The position numbers were made by a program, and so were the translations under genes. A model generated the notes under the pieces. It was given only the letters and a program-made list of their open reading frames with translations, made no database searches and was not told the origin of the DNA. Of a stretch of DNA of 64,000 nt, positions 40,620-51,346 are shown one piece after another. Position 1 is the stretch's first letter, and each line of letters starts with the position of its first letter. Source of the DNA: Roseiarcus sp963779095 (lineage in GTDB: Bacteria; Pseudomonadota; Alphaproteobacteria; Rhizobiales; Beijerinckiaceae); the NCBI GenBank assembly GCA_963779095.1, contig CAVZWU010000025.1, positions 372,001-436,000 on the forward strand, read 5' to 3'.

Positions 40620-42030
40620 TTGGCGACAGAGCCGCGCCATCCGGCCGAGGCCCACTCGACGCTGAAGCAGCGGGCGGCGGCGGCCTCGATCGTGGCAAGC
40701 ACGATCCTCGCAGCGGTCAAGCTTGCGGCGGGCTTCGCCTCCGGATCGCTCGCGCTTCTCTCGGAAGGCGCGCATAACGCGCTCGACATCGGCGCGAGCG
40801 CGCTCACCCTCTTCGCCGTGCGCGAGGCCGACAAGCCCGCCGACGCCGAACATCCATTCGGCCACGCCAAGATCGAGGCGGTGGCCGCGCTGGCCGAAAC
40901 CGGCTTTCTCGCCGCGCTCGCGATCGGCGTCGCGATCGAGGCCGTCGGGCGCATCCGCGACGGCGGCGTCGCGGTCGACGTCGGCGCTTTCGCCATCGGC
41001 GCGATCCTGTTTTCGATCGTCGTCGACGTCGCGCGCTGGCGGGCGCTGACCCATGTCGCGCGCTTGACGTCCAGCCATGCGCTCAGCGCCGACGCGCTGC
41101 ATTATTCGAGCGATCTCGATCTCGTCCGCCCTCGTCCTCATAGGCCTTGTCGCGACGCGGGCGGGATTTCCTCACGCCGACGCCCTGGCCGCGATCGGCG
41201 TCGCGGGCTTCATCGCCGCAGCCGGCTATCGCCTCGGCCGATCGACGATCGATGCGCTCGTCGACCGCGCGCCGGAGGGGCTGACCGACGCCGTCCGGGC
41301 CCTGGTCAGAAACACCAAGAGCGTCGCCGGGATCGAGACGATCCGGCTCAGGCAGAGCGGGCCTAAGATCGTGGGCGACGTCATCGTCTCGGTGTCGCGA
41401 ACCCTGCCGCTGGAACGCGTCGCGGCGATCAAGGCCGAGCTGCAAGCGCGGATCGCGCGGCGATGGCCGCAGGCCGAACTGACCATCACCGCCAACCCGC
41501 TTGCGCTTGACGATGAGACGATCCTCGAGCGCGTGCTGGTGATCGCGGCGAGGCGAGGCCTGCCCGTGCACCACGTCACCATCCAGGACATCGAAGGCCG
41601 CAAGACCGTCGCCCTCGATCTCGAAGTCGACGGCGTGATGACGATCGGCGAGGCCCATCGACTCGCCTCGGAGCTCGAGGACGCCATCGCCGACGAGATC
41701 GGCGAGGGCGTCGAGGTCGAAACCCACATCGAGCCGGCCGAGCCGGAAGTCCGCGGCCAACTGGCCGAGCCCGGCCTCGCGCGCCGCATCGAAGCTTCGC
41801 TCGCCGCAACGGCCGCTGAGCAAGGACGCGTCCGCGATATTCACGACGTGCGGGTGCGCGAGACCTCGGGCGGCGTGTTCGTTCTCTTCCACTGCCACGT
41901 CGATCCGGCGACGCCGGTCGAGGCGGTCCACAGCGCCGTCGATTCGCTCGAGCGCTCGGTCAGGCAAGCGTTTCCGGAGGCGCGCCGGGTCGTCGGCCAT
42001 GCCGAGCCGGCCGGGACGGAAGCAGGCTAG
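40620..42030 (+). CDS. Cation diffusion facilitator with long C-terminal domain (one frame break)
   Basis: TTG 40620 is the best-fitting start. Transmembrane metal-site motifs are HNALDIGAS in helix 2 and HYSSDLISS in helix 5, the latter restored by removing one base near 41117. Later blocks are GYRLGRSTIDALVDRAPEGL, TIRLRQSGPKIVGDVIVSVS and a second dimerisation-like repeat with DIHDVRVRETSGGVFVLFHC. The protein thus carries two consecutive cytoplasmic ferredoxin-like modules and is longer (about 469 aa) than FieF/ZitB. It would export Zn2+, Fe2+ or Co2+/Ni2+ in exchange for protons. Confidence 0.88.
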
Positions 42031-42157
42031 CGCTGACCGTCGCCCTTCCGAAAAGATCGCGAAGGCTTCGCCAGAAGACCACGCGCCCATCCCCGATCAT
42101 CCTTCAGTCCGGGCGCGACTTTCAGGATGCTGTCGGACTGCGCTATTCAAGCGTCCG

Positions 42158-43302
42158 ATGACCGAACGCGCGACTGAGCGCTCCGCCTGAAAAGCCTGCC
42201 GCCGAGCGCTGGACGAGCCGCTGGCTCTTTCCGCTCTTGCGGATCGCGTTTCTCGTCTTCGCCGCCTGGCTCGTGTGGTACACGGCCGGACATTGGGACC
42301 GCTGGACCGGCGCCGCGCGCCTCGAAACGACCGACGACGCCTTTGTGTCGGGGGACGTGACGCCGCTTTCGGCCCGGGTGTCGGGCTATATCACCGAAAT
42401 GCCGGTCAATGACTTCCAGACCGTGCGCAAGGGCGACCTCATCGCGGTCATCGACCCGTCCGACTATCAGGCCCAGCTCGATCTGGCTCAAGCCAATCTC
42501 GCCGCCGCGCAGGCGACGCTCGCCAATCTCGCCAATCAGCGCGTCGTCCAGCAGGCGCTCGTCCAGGAGGCCGAGGCGACGATCGACGCCACCGAGGCCG
42601 ACGTGCTGCGCTACCAGCTCGAGGACCAGCGCCAGCGCAACCTGTTCAAGACCGGAATCGCCGGCACGCAAGCAGCTGGTCGAACAGGCCGACGACAACG
42701 CCAAGCGGGCGCTCGCGCAACGACGGCTGAACGCGGCTCAGCTCGACCAGCAGAAGGCCGCACTGGCGGCGATCGACATCCAGGAAAAGCAGCTCAAGGC
42801 GCAAATCCGTGCGGCTGAGGCGCAGGTCGCGCTCGCCGCCGACAATCTGCGCTATACGCGCATCCTCTCGCCGGCGGACGGACTCGTCGGCCAGCGTCAG
42901 GTGCGGCTCGGCCAGTTCGTCAATGTCGGCACGCAAGTGATCGCCGTCCTGCCGTTGCCCAACCTCTGGGTCACCGCGAACTTCAAGGAGACCCAGATGA
43001 CCAACATCCGGATCGGCCAGCCGGCCCGGATCGCGGTCGACGCCTTCCCGGACCTCAAGCTCACCGGCCACGTGGACAGCTGGTCGCCGGGGACCGGAAG
43101 CACGTTCGCGCTGCTGCCGCCCGACAACGCGACCGGCAACTTCACCAAGGTCGTGCAGCGCGTTCCGGTGAAGATCGTCCTCGACCAGAATGCGTCGCTT
43201 GGATCGCTGGTGCGGCCCGGAATGTCGGTCGAGGCGACAATCGACACCGGCGCGCCGGCCGGCCAGAGCGCGGGCGCCGCCGCGCGCGCCGCGCCCCCGT
43301 GA
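42158..43302 (+). CDS. EmrA-like membrane fusion protein (two frame breaks)
   Basis: ATG 42158 gives MTERATERSA and, after removing an inserted T near 42188, joins EKPAAERWTSRWLFPLLRIA and a membrane helix FLVFAAWLVWY. The HlyD core is TTDDAFVSGDVTPLSARVSG, YITEMPVNDFQTVRKGDLIA, VIDPSDYQAQLDLAQANLAA, coiled-coil RKQLVEQADDNAKRAL, SPADGLVGQRQVRLGQFVN. A second +1 lies near 42660. It links the inner-membrane pump to an outer-membrane channel. The stop overlaps the GTG start of the next gene (GTGA), so the pair is coupled. Confidence 0.88.
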
Positions 43303-44930
43303 CTTCGGTCCCCGCCCCGCTCGTCGCGCCGCGCGCCGAGGCGCCGGAGCCCGCGCCGATCACTTGCGCCGGCGTCGCCGCTCAGGCGAGCGGAGTCCAG
43401 CACATCCGGCTCAGCGCCGATTCGCTCAGGCCCTATATCGGCATCCTTGGCGTTCTCATCGGCGCGATCCTGTCATTCACCGGCAGCCGCATCACGAGCT
43501 TCGGGCTCGCGGACCTGCGCGGCGGGCTGCACTTCGGGTTTGACGAGGGCGCATGGATGACGACGAGCTTCGGCGTCGGGCAGATGCTCATCGGCGTCGC
43601 CTGCCCCTATCTCGGCGCCATTTTCAGCGTCAGGCGCGTACTTCTGTACGGCATGGCGCTCCTGTTCATCGCGAGCCTGCTCGGACCATTGTCGCCCAAC
43701 CTCAGCGCCTTCCTCACCGCGCAATTTCTCGCCGGCGTGGGCGCGGGGACCTTCATCCCGCTCACCATCGGCTTCATCGTCCGCAATCTGCCGCAGCGCC
43801 TCGTCGTCTACGGTCTCGCGGTCTATGCGATGAACTCCGAACTGTCGCAGAACGTCTCGGCCTCGCTCGAGGGCTGGTACTACGGACAACCTGTCGTGGC
43901 GGTGGATCGAATGGCAATATTGCGCTGGCGCTGCCGGTCATGTTCGCCTGCATCTGGTACGGAGCGCCGCGCGAGAAGATCAATCTCGCGCTGCTGCGCG
44001 ACCTCGACTGGCCCGGGCTCGTCTATTCCGGCCTCGGTTTCGCCCTGCTTTACGCCGGCCTCGACCAGGGCAACCGCCTCGACTGGGTCAACAACGGTCT
44101 CGTCAACGGGCTTCTTCTGTCCGGCGGATTGCTCACGCTCGCCTTCGTCGTGCGCGAGCTCGTCGTCGAAAAGCCGTTCCTCAACCTTCGGCTGCTGGCG
44201 AGGGAAGGGATCGTGCCGATCCTCATGATCCTCGCCGGCTTCCGCTTCATCATCCTCTCGACCGCCTATATCATTCCGACCTATCTCCAGGTCGTGCAGA
44301 ACTACCGCGAGCTGCAGGTCGGCGCGGTTCTGCTCTGGATCGCCCTGCCGCAGTTTCTGATCGTCCTTCCGCTCGGCTGGCTTCTTTCACGCGTCGACGC
44401 GCGTTGGATCCTTGCGTTCGGCGCGATTTTGATCGGCGTCGCCTGTCTCATGGGGACCCTGCCTTACCCAGGATTGGGCGACCGATGATTTCCTGCCCTC
44501 GCAGATCCTGCAGGCGATCGGCCAGTCGTTCGCGCTGACCGCGGTCGTCGTGCTCGCGGTTCAATCGATGAATCCCGCCGACGTGCTGACGATCGGCACG
44601 CTGTTCCAGACCGCGCGCCTGTTCGGCGGCGAGATCGGAACCGCCTTCATGCAGACCTTCGTGCGCGTGCGCGAGCAGGTCCACTCCAATCTCATCGGCC
44701 TGCATGTCGACAGCCTCGGCGGCCAGACCGCCGATCGGCTGGCGGCCTATCGCAACGCCGTCGGCGCGCATTCGAGCGACCTCGCCGTCGCCGCGGAGCG
44801 CGCGACGAGCCTGCTCGGATCCGCGGTCGCGAAGCAGGCCGCGGTTCTCTCCTACATCGACGGATTTCTCGCCGCCGCGGTCGGCGCCTTCGCCTGCCTC
44901 CTGCTCACCGCGCTCTTGAGGCGGCATTGA
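43299..44930 (+). CDS. EmrB-like DHA2-family drug efflux transporter (three frame breaks)
   Basis: GTG 43299 overlaps the end of the membrane fusion gene. Segments with many membrane helices include PYIGILGVLIGAILSFTGSR, GADLRGG-type loop DEGAWMTTSFGVGQMLIGVA, FLAGVGAGTFIPLTIGFIVR, LPVMFACIWYG, GLVYSGLGFALLYAGLDQGN and, after the last break, TQDWATDDFLPSQILQAIGQ. Insertions near 43883, 43920 and 44461 break the frame. It belongs to the 14-helix DHA2 branch of the major facilitator superfamily and would export hydrophobic drugs with the preceding gene. Its natural substrate is unknown. Confidence 0.88.
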
Positions 44931-44985
44931 CGACCGCCGGCCGCGCCGCAGAAGCGCCATGCCGTCCGCGAGCTTTTGCGCTAGC

Positions 44986-45790
44986 ATGGCGCCCATGACG
45001 ACGAAGGTGAGACGGCGGCTGACGACGCTCCTGTGCGCCGATGTCGAGGGCTATACGCGCCTCATGGAGGCCGACGAAGCGGGCACGCTGGCGACGCTGC
45101 GCCAATGCCGCGCCGCCATGGCGACGCTGGTCGAGCGCCACGATGGGCGCATCGTCAACACCTGGGGCGACGCCGTCATCGCCGAGTTCCCGAGCGTCGT
45201 GGAGGCCGTGCAATGCGCGGTCGAGACGCAGCAGGAGATCTTCAGCCAGAACGGCGGGCTGCCCGAATCGCAACGGATGAGATTCCGCATCGGGATCCAT
45301 CTCGGCGACGTGATGGTGGAGGGCGACGACGTCTATGGCGACGGCGTCAATATCGCCGCCCGGCTGCAGGAACTGGCCGAACCGGGGGAATCCTGATTTC
45401 CGGCCCGGTCTACGATCAGGTGCACAACAAGCTGTCCATCGGGTTCGACTGCCTCGGCCAACAGTCCCTGAAGAACGTCGCCAACCCGGTGACGGGTTAT
45501 CGCGTCCTGCAAGGCGGCGCCGGGCCGCGGCCCGGCTGCATCGCGACCGGGGCGGCAGGAGCGCGCTGCGCCTCCACCTCCGGCGCAGGGCGCGCGGGGC
45601 GGCCTCGCTCGCGCCTGGGAATGGTACGTCGGGCTGCCTCGTCTCAGCGCCGTGATGATCGCCCTCGCCGTCTTCATGTTTGTGATCAACATGTTCAGCG
45701 GCCTCACGCCAGATCTGGTTTCAATGGCCTGCCGCGGTGTTCCTGTTGATCGCCTTTTTGCGGGCCGCGAGCAGGAGCAGGCGGCCGTAG
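44986..45790 (+). CDS. Class III adenylate cyclase with C-terminal 2-helix membrane domain (several frame breaks)
   Basis: ATG 44986 or 44995. The catalytic domain has both metal Asp residues in LLCADVEGYTRLMEADE and VNTWGDAVIAEF, and GDGVNIAARLQELAEPG; the Lys common before the second Asp is Asn here. One G is missing near 45390; restored, the frame gives GILISGPVYDQVHNKLSIGF and NPVTGYRVL. Further breaks near 45535 and 45717 precede a C-terminal pair of membrane helices (LSAVMIALAVFMFVINMF and WPAAVFLLIAFLRAA) ending at TAG 45788-45790. It should make cAMP at the inner membrane. Confidence 0.8.
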
Positions 45791-45866
45791 AAGATGGCGG
45801 CCTTGGACGCCTCAGTTGGTTGGAGTTCTGACCCACGCTCTCAGACAAAGATGAGAGCCATCCGGC

Positions 45867-46812
45867 TTACTCTAGCACCACGAATCGCGCCTTCACTCCG
45901 TCCACAAGGCAATTCGCCCACTTCTGATACTTTGCCAAGTCCCGGTCCTGCGCTCGGAGCCACGGCAAACTCGACGGTCGCACGTGCGGCAATGTCTACG
46001 GTCGCATACCGCGGCGAACTGTTGGGAAGGATTGCGACCTCGGGATTGATGTACTGCCCAGTTGCTTTTGCTGCGACTACCGCGTGAGGGTCGATTGACA
46101 TCACGCTCGCGAACGGTTCTTGGAGCGTGAAAATGACGCTGCACACAAAGCTTCGAATTGCCACAGAGTTCTGTGTTACGTCTAGCACTGCGTGCGGCGG
46201 TAGACAAAGCGACGTAGTCCCAAGTCCCATCTGAACGCTTGCGAACATGTTGCCTGCCGCTTGTAGTTTGTCTCGTATAGCATCAATATTAATTAAACTG
46301 CATTCTTTCGTAGTGCTTACTCCCCTCCACTGACTCAATGTGCCGACGCTTGTCTTGAAAGACCTTGCGTCGAGTTGCCAGTCGGGTTGCTCCTCCAGTA
46401 AGTATGAAATAATTGAAGTGATGCCGAGGTCGCGGGCGATTTTCGGCGCGTCGTCTCTTGTGAGCACAGGTGCAGCCGCCGAGACTTTCTTGCTTGCTTC
46501 AGCTTCGATGAACAAGTTCCGGTAGCTCGAAGCCACGGCCATTGATCGATCGAATGCCCGCGAGCTGTGAACGTCTTTCTGTAGGTAGTCGACAACAAAT
46601 TCGACCACGAAGTCACTTGAGGTCGTCGTACCCTTTAGTTCAAAAACGATTTGCAATACAAAAATCACGCAAGCGCCTGCCAGCGCGCCAAGCCCTAGTG
46701 CTATATTTCGAGAACCTCCATTAATCCAAGTGATGTACAGCCCACAACCGAGCGCCATCGCCAAGCTAACACCACCAATCCATAAAGCGTATCTGACGGG
46801 ATCATGTCCCAT
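45867..46812 (-). CDS. Membrane-anchored protein of unknown function, lower GC
   Basis: Started at ATG 46812 (MGHDPVRYALWIGGVSLAMA); an upstream start at 46854 is possible. Two N-terminal membrane helices (LWIGGVSLAMALGCGLYITW and NIALGLGALAGACVIFVLQI) are followed by a soluble part of about 240 residues with no recognised domain. As sequenced the frame runs to 45841; with one base added near 45950 the C-terminus becomes LAKYQKWANCLVDGVKARFV and stops at 45867. Lower GC than the neighbourhood and its place next to an IS suggest accessory DNA. Confidence 0.6.
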
Positions 46813-46890
46813 GGCAATCCTCACTCGGCGCGCCGATGTCCTTGAGGCCACCAAACCAGATTAACTCTCCCCGGTCATGCCGTCAGCGAG

Positions 46891-47997
46891 GTTCAAGCCT
46901 TGCCTATCCGGTTGACTCAGACACCCACTAGGGCTAGTAGCCGCAGTTATGGCGGCTTTGGACATTCACCAGCGGGACGATCTGGCTTTTCCCCAATCGC
47001 TCCCCGAATTTCAGAAGCTGTTTCCTAATGACGCGGCGTGTGCTGTCTATCTTGGGCGCGCGCGTTGGCCTGACGGTTTTGTCTGCTCGCATTGCGGCGT
47101 GATTGGTGAACCCTTCCGCATTGCAACCCGACCCGGTGTTCTGGAATGCCGCGCGTGTCGACGCCAAACCGGCCTCTTGGCCGGCACGGTCATGGAGCGC
47201 AGTCATACGCCGCTTAGCGTCTGGTTCTGGGCCGCGTATCTCGTCGCCAGCCAGACGCCGGGCATGTCGGCGGTTCAGTTTCAGCGGCAACTTGGGCTGA
47301 CACGATACGAAACTGCGTTTGGCATCCTTCACAAACTGCGCGCCGGCATGGTGCGGCCGGACCAGGATCGTATCGGTGGTCGGGCGAAAGAGCATGTCGA
47401 GGTCGATGAGACTGGGTCGGTGGAAGGACGCGCGGCGATGGCCGAGGCATCCACCACAAAACATTGGTGTCCGCCGCTGTCGAGGTTCGCCATCGCAAGC
47501 CGGGGACGGCGCAAGACAAGCGCAGGGACGGTCGCTATGCCGGTCGTGTGCGATTGGCCATCGTCGCCGACCGCAGCGCCAATTCCTTGTGCGGCTTTGT
47601 CGAGAACGCCGTCATGCCAGCCTCGCTGATCGTCACCGACGATTGGAGCGGCTACGTCAGCTTGCGTAAGCGGGGCTACGACCATCATCCGATTGCCGAA
47701 AGCGGCGATCCCGAAATTGCCGAACAGTTCATGCCGATGATTCATCTCGTCTTCTCCAATTTGAAGACCTGGCTCAACGGCATCCACCACGGCGTGAGCG
47801 CCAAGCATCTACAAGCTTACCTCAACGAATTCACGTTCCGCTTCAACCGGCGCTTCTACCCGTTCAACGCCTTCCGCTCGCTGCTCGGCATCGCGGGCGA
47901 CGTCGAGGCGCCAACCTATGCCCAGCTTTATTCGGGAGAATGGGTCCACCCTACATATGGTGGGTGTCTGCCTTAACCGGATAGGCACGGTTCAAGC
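46891..47997. mobile_element. IS1595-family insertion sequence with 8-bp target duplication
   Basis: The element proper runs from 46899 to 47989 (1091 bp). Terminal inverted repeats of 29 bp match at 25 positions and include TGCCTATCCGGTT and CAGACACCCA. GTTCAAGC is duplicated at 46891-46898 and 47990-47997, the 8-bp size usual for IS1595. The single transposase gene lies inside. Confidence 0.88.
46949..47976 (+). CDS. IS1595/ISXO2-type transposase (one frame break)
   Basis: About 342 aa after correction. The N-terminal zinc ribbon has CSHCGVIGEPFRIATRPG and LECRACRRQTGLLAGTVMER. The DDE-type catalytic part has HVEVDETWVGG (restored by adding one T near 47409), SLIVTDDWSGYVSLRKRGYD and HLVFSNLKTWLNGIHHGVSA, KHLQAYLNEFTFRFNRRF. 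Without the missing base the frame runs off at 47629, so transposition would depend on whether the break is real. Confidence 0.88.
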
Positions 47998-48298
47998 CTT
48001 CCGGTGGACGGCAGCTATTTGCGCATTCTTGCCACTGCATCGCGATCGGCCGACGGACCACAATCCGCCCAAAGCGGCCGCCGCCATGACGGTAATTAGG
48101 TTTGCCTCCAACGGTAGGAGCCGCAAGATGTGAAAATTGTGCCTGCCGACATTCGCTTGCGAAAATCAGAACCGCTTGCTATGCTCTTCCTGTTCGCCGG
48201 ACTGAGGCGCCTCAAAGGGGCTCGGGGCGGCCAGTGTAAAAAAGAGAGTGAAAAACGCGCTTGAGACATTCCGCACCCAACCCGAGACGCGGACTCGA
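47998..48298. other. Intervening stretch between two insertion sequences
   Basis: About 300 bases with no supported gene. Some sequence (AGTGAAAAAC near 48250) faintly resembles the stretch just upstream of the repeat core at 15806, but too weakly to call a repeat. Confidence 0.4.
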
Positions 48299-49886
48299 TT
48301 TTTTTAGTAACTCCCAAGCCGGGTGAGTCCGAATTGTCACACGGTGTGTGAGATCGTTGAGGTTTTGCGAGATTTTCGAGACGGGCGGGGGCGAACCGTG
48401 AGTCAAGGTGGGGATGATTTTCCCTGCCGAAGTTCAGGCGCTGATCGAAGCGCTCCGGAGCGAGATTTCCGCGCTTCGCTCGGAGGTCGCCGATTTGCGG
48501 CGGGAGAACGAGGGCCTTCGAGCCGAGAACGCCGAGCTTCGGCGCCGGCTGGATCTGGACAGCACGACGAGCTCCAAGCCGCCTTCGAGCGACGGGCTGA
48601 GGAAGGAGTCGCGCCTTCCCGGCAGCCTTCGCGGCCGTTCGGGCAAGGCGAGCGGGGGACAGCGGGGCCACAAGGGCGACACGCTGCGGCGGACGGCGAC
48701 GCCCGACTGGGTCGTCCGACACGAGGCTGCGGCGTGCCGGCGCTGCCGGGCGGCGCTCGCGGCTTCGATGCAGACCGGGGTGGAGACGCGTCAGGTGTTC
48801 GACCTGCCCGAGCGGCTGATCGAGGTCACGGAGCACCAGGGCGCCATCTATGCCTGCGCCCGATGCCGCGGCGTGACGCGGGCTGCGTTCCCCGACGGCG
48901 TGATCTCGCCGACCCAATATGGCGAGCGCATCAAGGCGGCGGCGGTCTATCTCAACGTGCAGCAGCTTGTGCCCGAGGACCGGACGGCGCAGGCGCTTCA
49001 GGACCTGTTCGGCGCGCCGCTCGTCTGCCCGGCGAGCGTGATCGCGTGGATGGGCAAGAAGGCTCAGGCTCTGGAGGGCGTCTATCAGGCGATCGGGACG
49101 CGCGTCGGCGGGGCCAAGGTCAGGCATCTCGACGAAACCGGCTTTCGCATCGCAGGCTCCCTGCAATGGCTGCATACGACGTCGAGCCGGAGCCATACCT
49201 TCTACCGGGTCGGAGCGGCGCGCGGCGATGTTCCCGCAGGGTTGAAGGGCGGCGTCGTCGTGCATGACCATTTCCGCCCCTACAACGCCCTCGCGGACGT
49301 CGCTCACGCCTTCTGCAACGCCCATCACCTGCGCGAACTCAAGGCGCTCATCGAGATCGACAAGGAGCCGTGGGCGCAAGCCATGCGCGACGTCCTCCTC
49401 GACGCCGCAAAGGCCGTGCGCCAAGCCAAAGAGGCCGGCGCCCGGGCGCTCGAACCCGAACGCGTGCAAGGCTTCGTCGACCGCTACTGGCAGGCCGTTC
49501 GGGAAGGGCTCGCCTTCCATCGCGCCCTGCCGGCCTTCGATCCTTCGCCCGGCTCGAAAAAACGAAAGAAGCAGCGCCCAGGCCATAATCTCCTCATCCG
49601 CTTCAAGACCTTCAAGGACGAGACCCTGCGCTTCCTCGTCGACTTCGACGTCCCGTTCACCAATAACCTGGCCGAACAGGACCTGCGCATGGCCAAGGTC
49701 AAAATGAAAATCTCGGGCGGCTTCCGCACCTTCGAAGGCGCTCACGTCTTCGTCCGCATGAGGTCCATCGTCTCCACCGCACGAAAGCACGGCCTCAACA
49801 TTCTCAAAGCCCTCACTGCAAACCCCTCCCAACTCCTCCTCGCAATCGCAGCCTGAAAACAGACGGCTTGGGAGTTACTTTTTTTA
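48299..49886. mobile_element. IS66-family insertion sequence (single-gene type) with 8-bp target duplication
   Basis: The element runs 48307-49878 (1572 bp) with inverted ends GTAACTCCCAAGCC and GGCTTGGGAGTTAC; IS66 ends begin GTAA. TTTTTTTA is duplicated at 48299-48306 and 49879-49886; because it is a T run this duplication is weaker evidence on its own. No tnpA or tnpB is present. Confidence 0.88.
48408..49856 (+). CDS. tnpC: IS66-family transposase TnpC
   Basis: 482 aa, intact. A leucine-zipper-like N-terminus (VQALIEALRSEISALRSEVA, then LRRENEGLRAENAELRRRLD) precedes SSKPPSSDGLRKESRLPGS, a zinc-finger-like AACRRCRAALAA and YACARCRGVTRA. The DDE domain has VRHLDETGFRIAGSLQWLHT, VVVHDHFRPYNALADVAHAF, CNAHHLRELKALIEIDKEPW and PFTNNLAEQDLRMAKVKMKI with the catalytic Glu. 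The full-length gene and matching ends suggest a recent, possibly active insertion. Confidence 0.92.
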   Translation: MGMIFPAEVQALIEALRSEISALRSEVADLRRENEGLRAENAELRRRLDLDSTTSSKPPSSDGLRKESRLPGSLRGRSGKASGGQRGHKGDTLRRTATPDWVVRHEAAACRRCRAALAASMQTGVETRQVFDLPERLIEVTEHQGAIYACARCRGVTRAAFPDGVISPTQYGERIKAAAVYLNVQQLVPEDRTAQALQDLFGAPLVCPASVIAWMGKKAQALEGVYQAIGTRVGGAKVRHLDETGFRIAGSLQWLHTTSSRSHTFYRVGAARGDVPAGLKGGVVVHDHFRPYNALADVAHAFCNAHHLRELKALIEIDKEPWAQAMRDVLLDAAKAVRQAKEAGARALEPERVQGFVDRYWQAVREGLAFHRALPAFDPSPGSKKRKKQRPGHNLLIRFKTFKDETLRFLVDFDVPFTNNLAEQDLRMAKVKMKISGGFRTFEGAHVFVRMRSIVSTARKHGLNILKALTANPSQLLLAIAA

Positions 49887-49901
49887 TTCCAATCGCTCGC
49901 A

Positions 49902-49998
49902 ACTCATTGAAAAGTCCCGATTGGAAAAAATAAACGCTAGTAAATTGGAGTCAATTTACGAGCGTTTATGCGCGTTTATTGGCGTTTACGCGCGTTTA
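49902..49998. repeat. Core plus heptamer array with 10-bp period (locus 2)
   Basis: The 21-base core with CATTGAAAAGTC (49902-49922) is followed by one inverted TAAACGC (49931) and four GCGTTTA copies at 49962, 49972, 49982 and 49992, exactly 10 bases apart. 49931-49968 also forms a 17-bp hairpin with one mismatch and loop GAGT. The layout parallels locus 1 at 15806 but with a different heptamer. The IS66 right end lies 20 bases upstream of the core. Confidence 0.65.
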
Positions 49999-50115
49999 TT
50001 TTCATGGGCTTTCGCCGGATTCGCTTCCTGGTTGCAATCGTGACCGTGCTCGTTTGACCGCGCTGGCGGCGCTAAAACTGTATGAGCGGCCTCGTGGGGC
50101 CGAATGAGGGACGCC

Positions 50116-51080
50116 ATGCGAACCGCCACTTGCTTCACGCCGGACCGCGACGTTCTTCGCCCCGGCGGTCCGCGCGATCGCTTCCCTCATCGAGGCCGAA
50201 CCGGATGTGAAGCGCGAGATTTTCCTCATCTGCGAGCCGGACGACGTGCAGCCGGGCTTCGACAAGCTCCGGCCCCTTTGCGCGAGCGCATCACGCTCAT
50301 GACCCTCGACTTCTCCCGCTTCGACGCGAGCCTCGCCGGCAGAGGCCGCTTTTCGCGCGCGGTGTTCCGGCGCCTCTTTCTCGATGAGATCCTGCCGGCC
50401 GCATTTCGAGCGGATCGTCAGCGTCAATTCGGACATGCTGATCGTCCGCGAAGGGCTCAGGCGGCTCGAAAGCTTCGATCTCAAGGGCAAGCCGCTCGCC
50501 GCGGCCTATGACATGATCTTCCTCATGGACTTCAGGGGCGACGCGCTGGCGCGGCGGTTTCAGCGCTCGCGCGCTCGCTCGGCCTTGCGCTCGACACGCC
50601 CTATTTCAACGCCGGCCTGATGGCGATCGACCGGGCCGCGTGGCGGGCCGCGAAGGTGACGGAGCGCGTCACTGAGGCGCTTCGCGACGATCCGAAGCGC
50701 TTCGCGTTCATGGAGCAGGACGCGCTCAACGCCACGCTTAAGGGCAATTTCGCGCCGCTCTCGCCGCGCTTCAATTTCATGGGCGATTTTTTTCTGCTCG
50801 ACCTCGAACGCCGCATCGAGCCGATCGTGCTGCATTTCGTCAACGCGCCGAAGCCTTGGGAGCTTGGCGCATGGAAAGGCGAAGCGCGATTCGCCGAAGC
50901 CTACCGGGATTGGTTCGCCGCGTCTCCCTGGCCCGAACTGGCGCGGACGCCGGCCAGGCTCGCCCATGGCGGCGCGGCCGCCCGCCGCTCACGCCGGCGA
51001 GAGCGGATTTCGCCAAACGCCTGTCGGCGTTCCTCGCCAAAGCGCGCTTTATCGATGGGCCGTTGAGCCTCCGCGGCTGA
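50116..51080 (+). CDS. Glycosyltransferase family 8 protein (multiple frame breaks)
   Basis: ATG 50116 opens MRTATCFTPDRD. The rest is spread over frames but reads as one protein: EAEPDVKREIFLICEPDDVQ, ITLMTLDFSRFDASLAGRGR, RIVSVNSDMLIVREGLRRLE with an NSD in place of the DxD metal motif, SFDLKGKPLAAAYDMIFLMD, PYFNAGLMAIDRAAWRAAKV, EQDALNATLKGNFAPLSPRF and IVLHFVNAPKPWE. This order is that of GT8 (LgtC-like) retaining glycosyltransferases. At least five indels (near 50145, 50275, 50398, 50570 and 50970) are needed. The sugar and acceptor, probably in a surface glycan, are unknown. Confidence 0.8.
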
Positions 51081-51214
51081 GCCTTGAGGCTAAGGGCGAA
51101 CCGGGACAGCCGGCTCGGGGCTGCTTGGGGGCCGGCGCTCCAGCCCTGCGCAAGCGGACAGCGACAAGACTTCGCCGAGCGCCTCTCGTTGCTTGACGTT
51201 GCGGCATGATTTAC

Positions 51215-51243
51215 TTTACGTTAGTTGCACAAGACAGTATAAT
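51215..51243 (+). promoter_or_regulatory. Strong sigma-70 promoter for the outer-membrane protein
   Basis: TTTACG (51215-51220) and a perfect TATAAT (51238-51243) are separated by 17 bases in an AT-rich stretch, about 100 bases before the ATG at 51347. Confidence 0.7.
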
Positions 51244-51247
51244 ATGG

Positions 51248-51262
51248 GTAACAATTTGTTAC
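51248..51262. promoter_or_regulatory. Perfect palindrome over the predicted transcription start
   Basis: GTAACAA-T-TTGTTAC is perfectly symmetrical and lies just after the -10 box, so a repressor bound here would block initiation. The protein that binds it is unknown. Confidence 0.5.
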
Positions 51263-51346
51263 TATTAAATAAACATTAGGTATTGATCTCCAGAATTGCC
51301 CCGAAGCGTCGGATCTCGCGTCGACGCGGCAATTCTGGGGTGGCCA

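Noticed and set aside
48096..49832. A 578-codon minus-strand open frame inside the IS66 element
   Set aside because: It is the antisense shadow of tnpC, extends beyond the element end, and has no recognisable domain.
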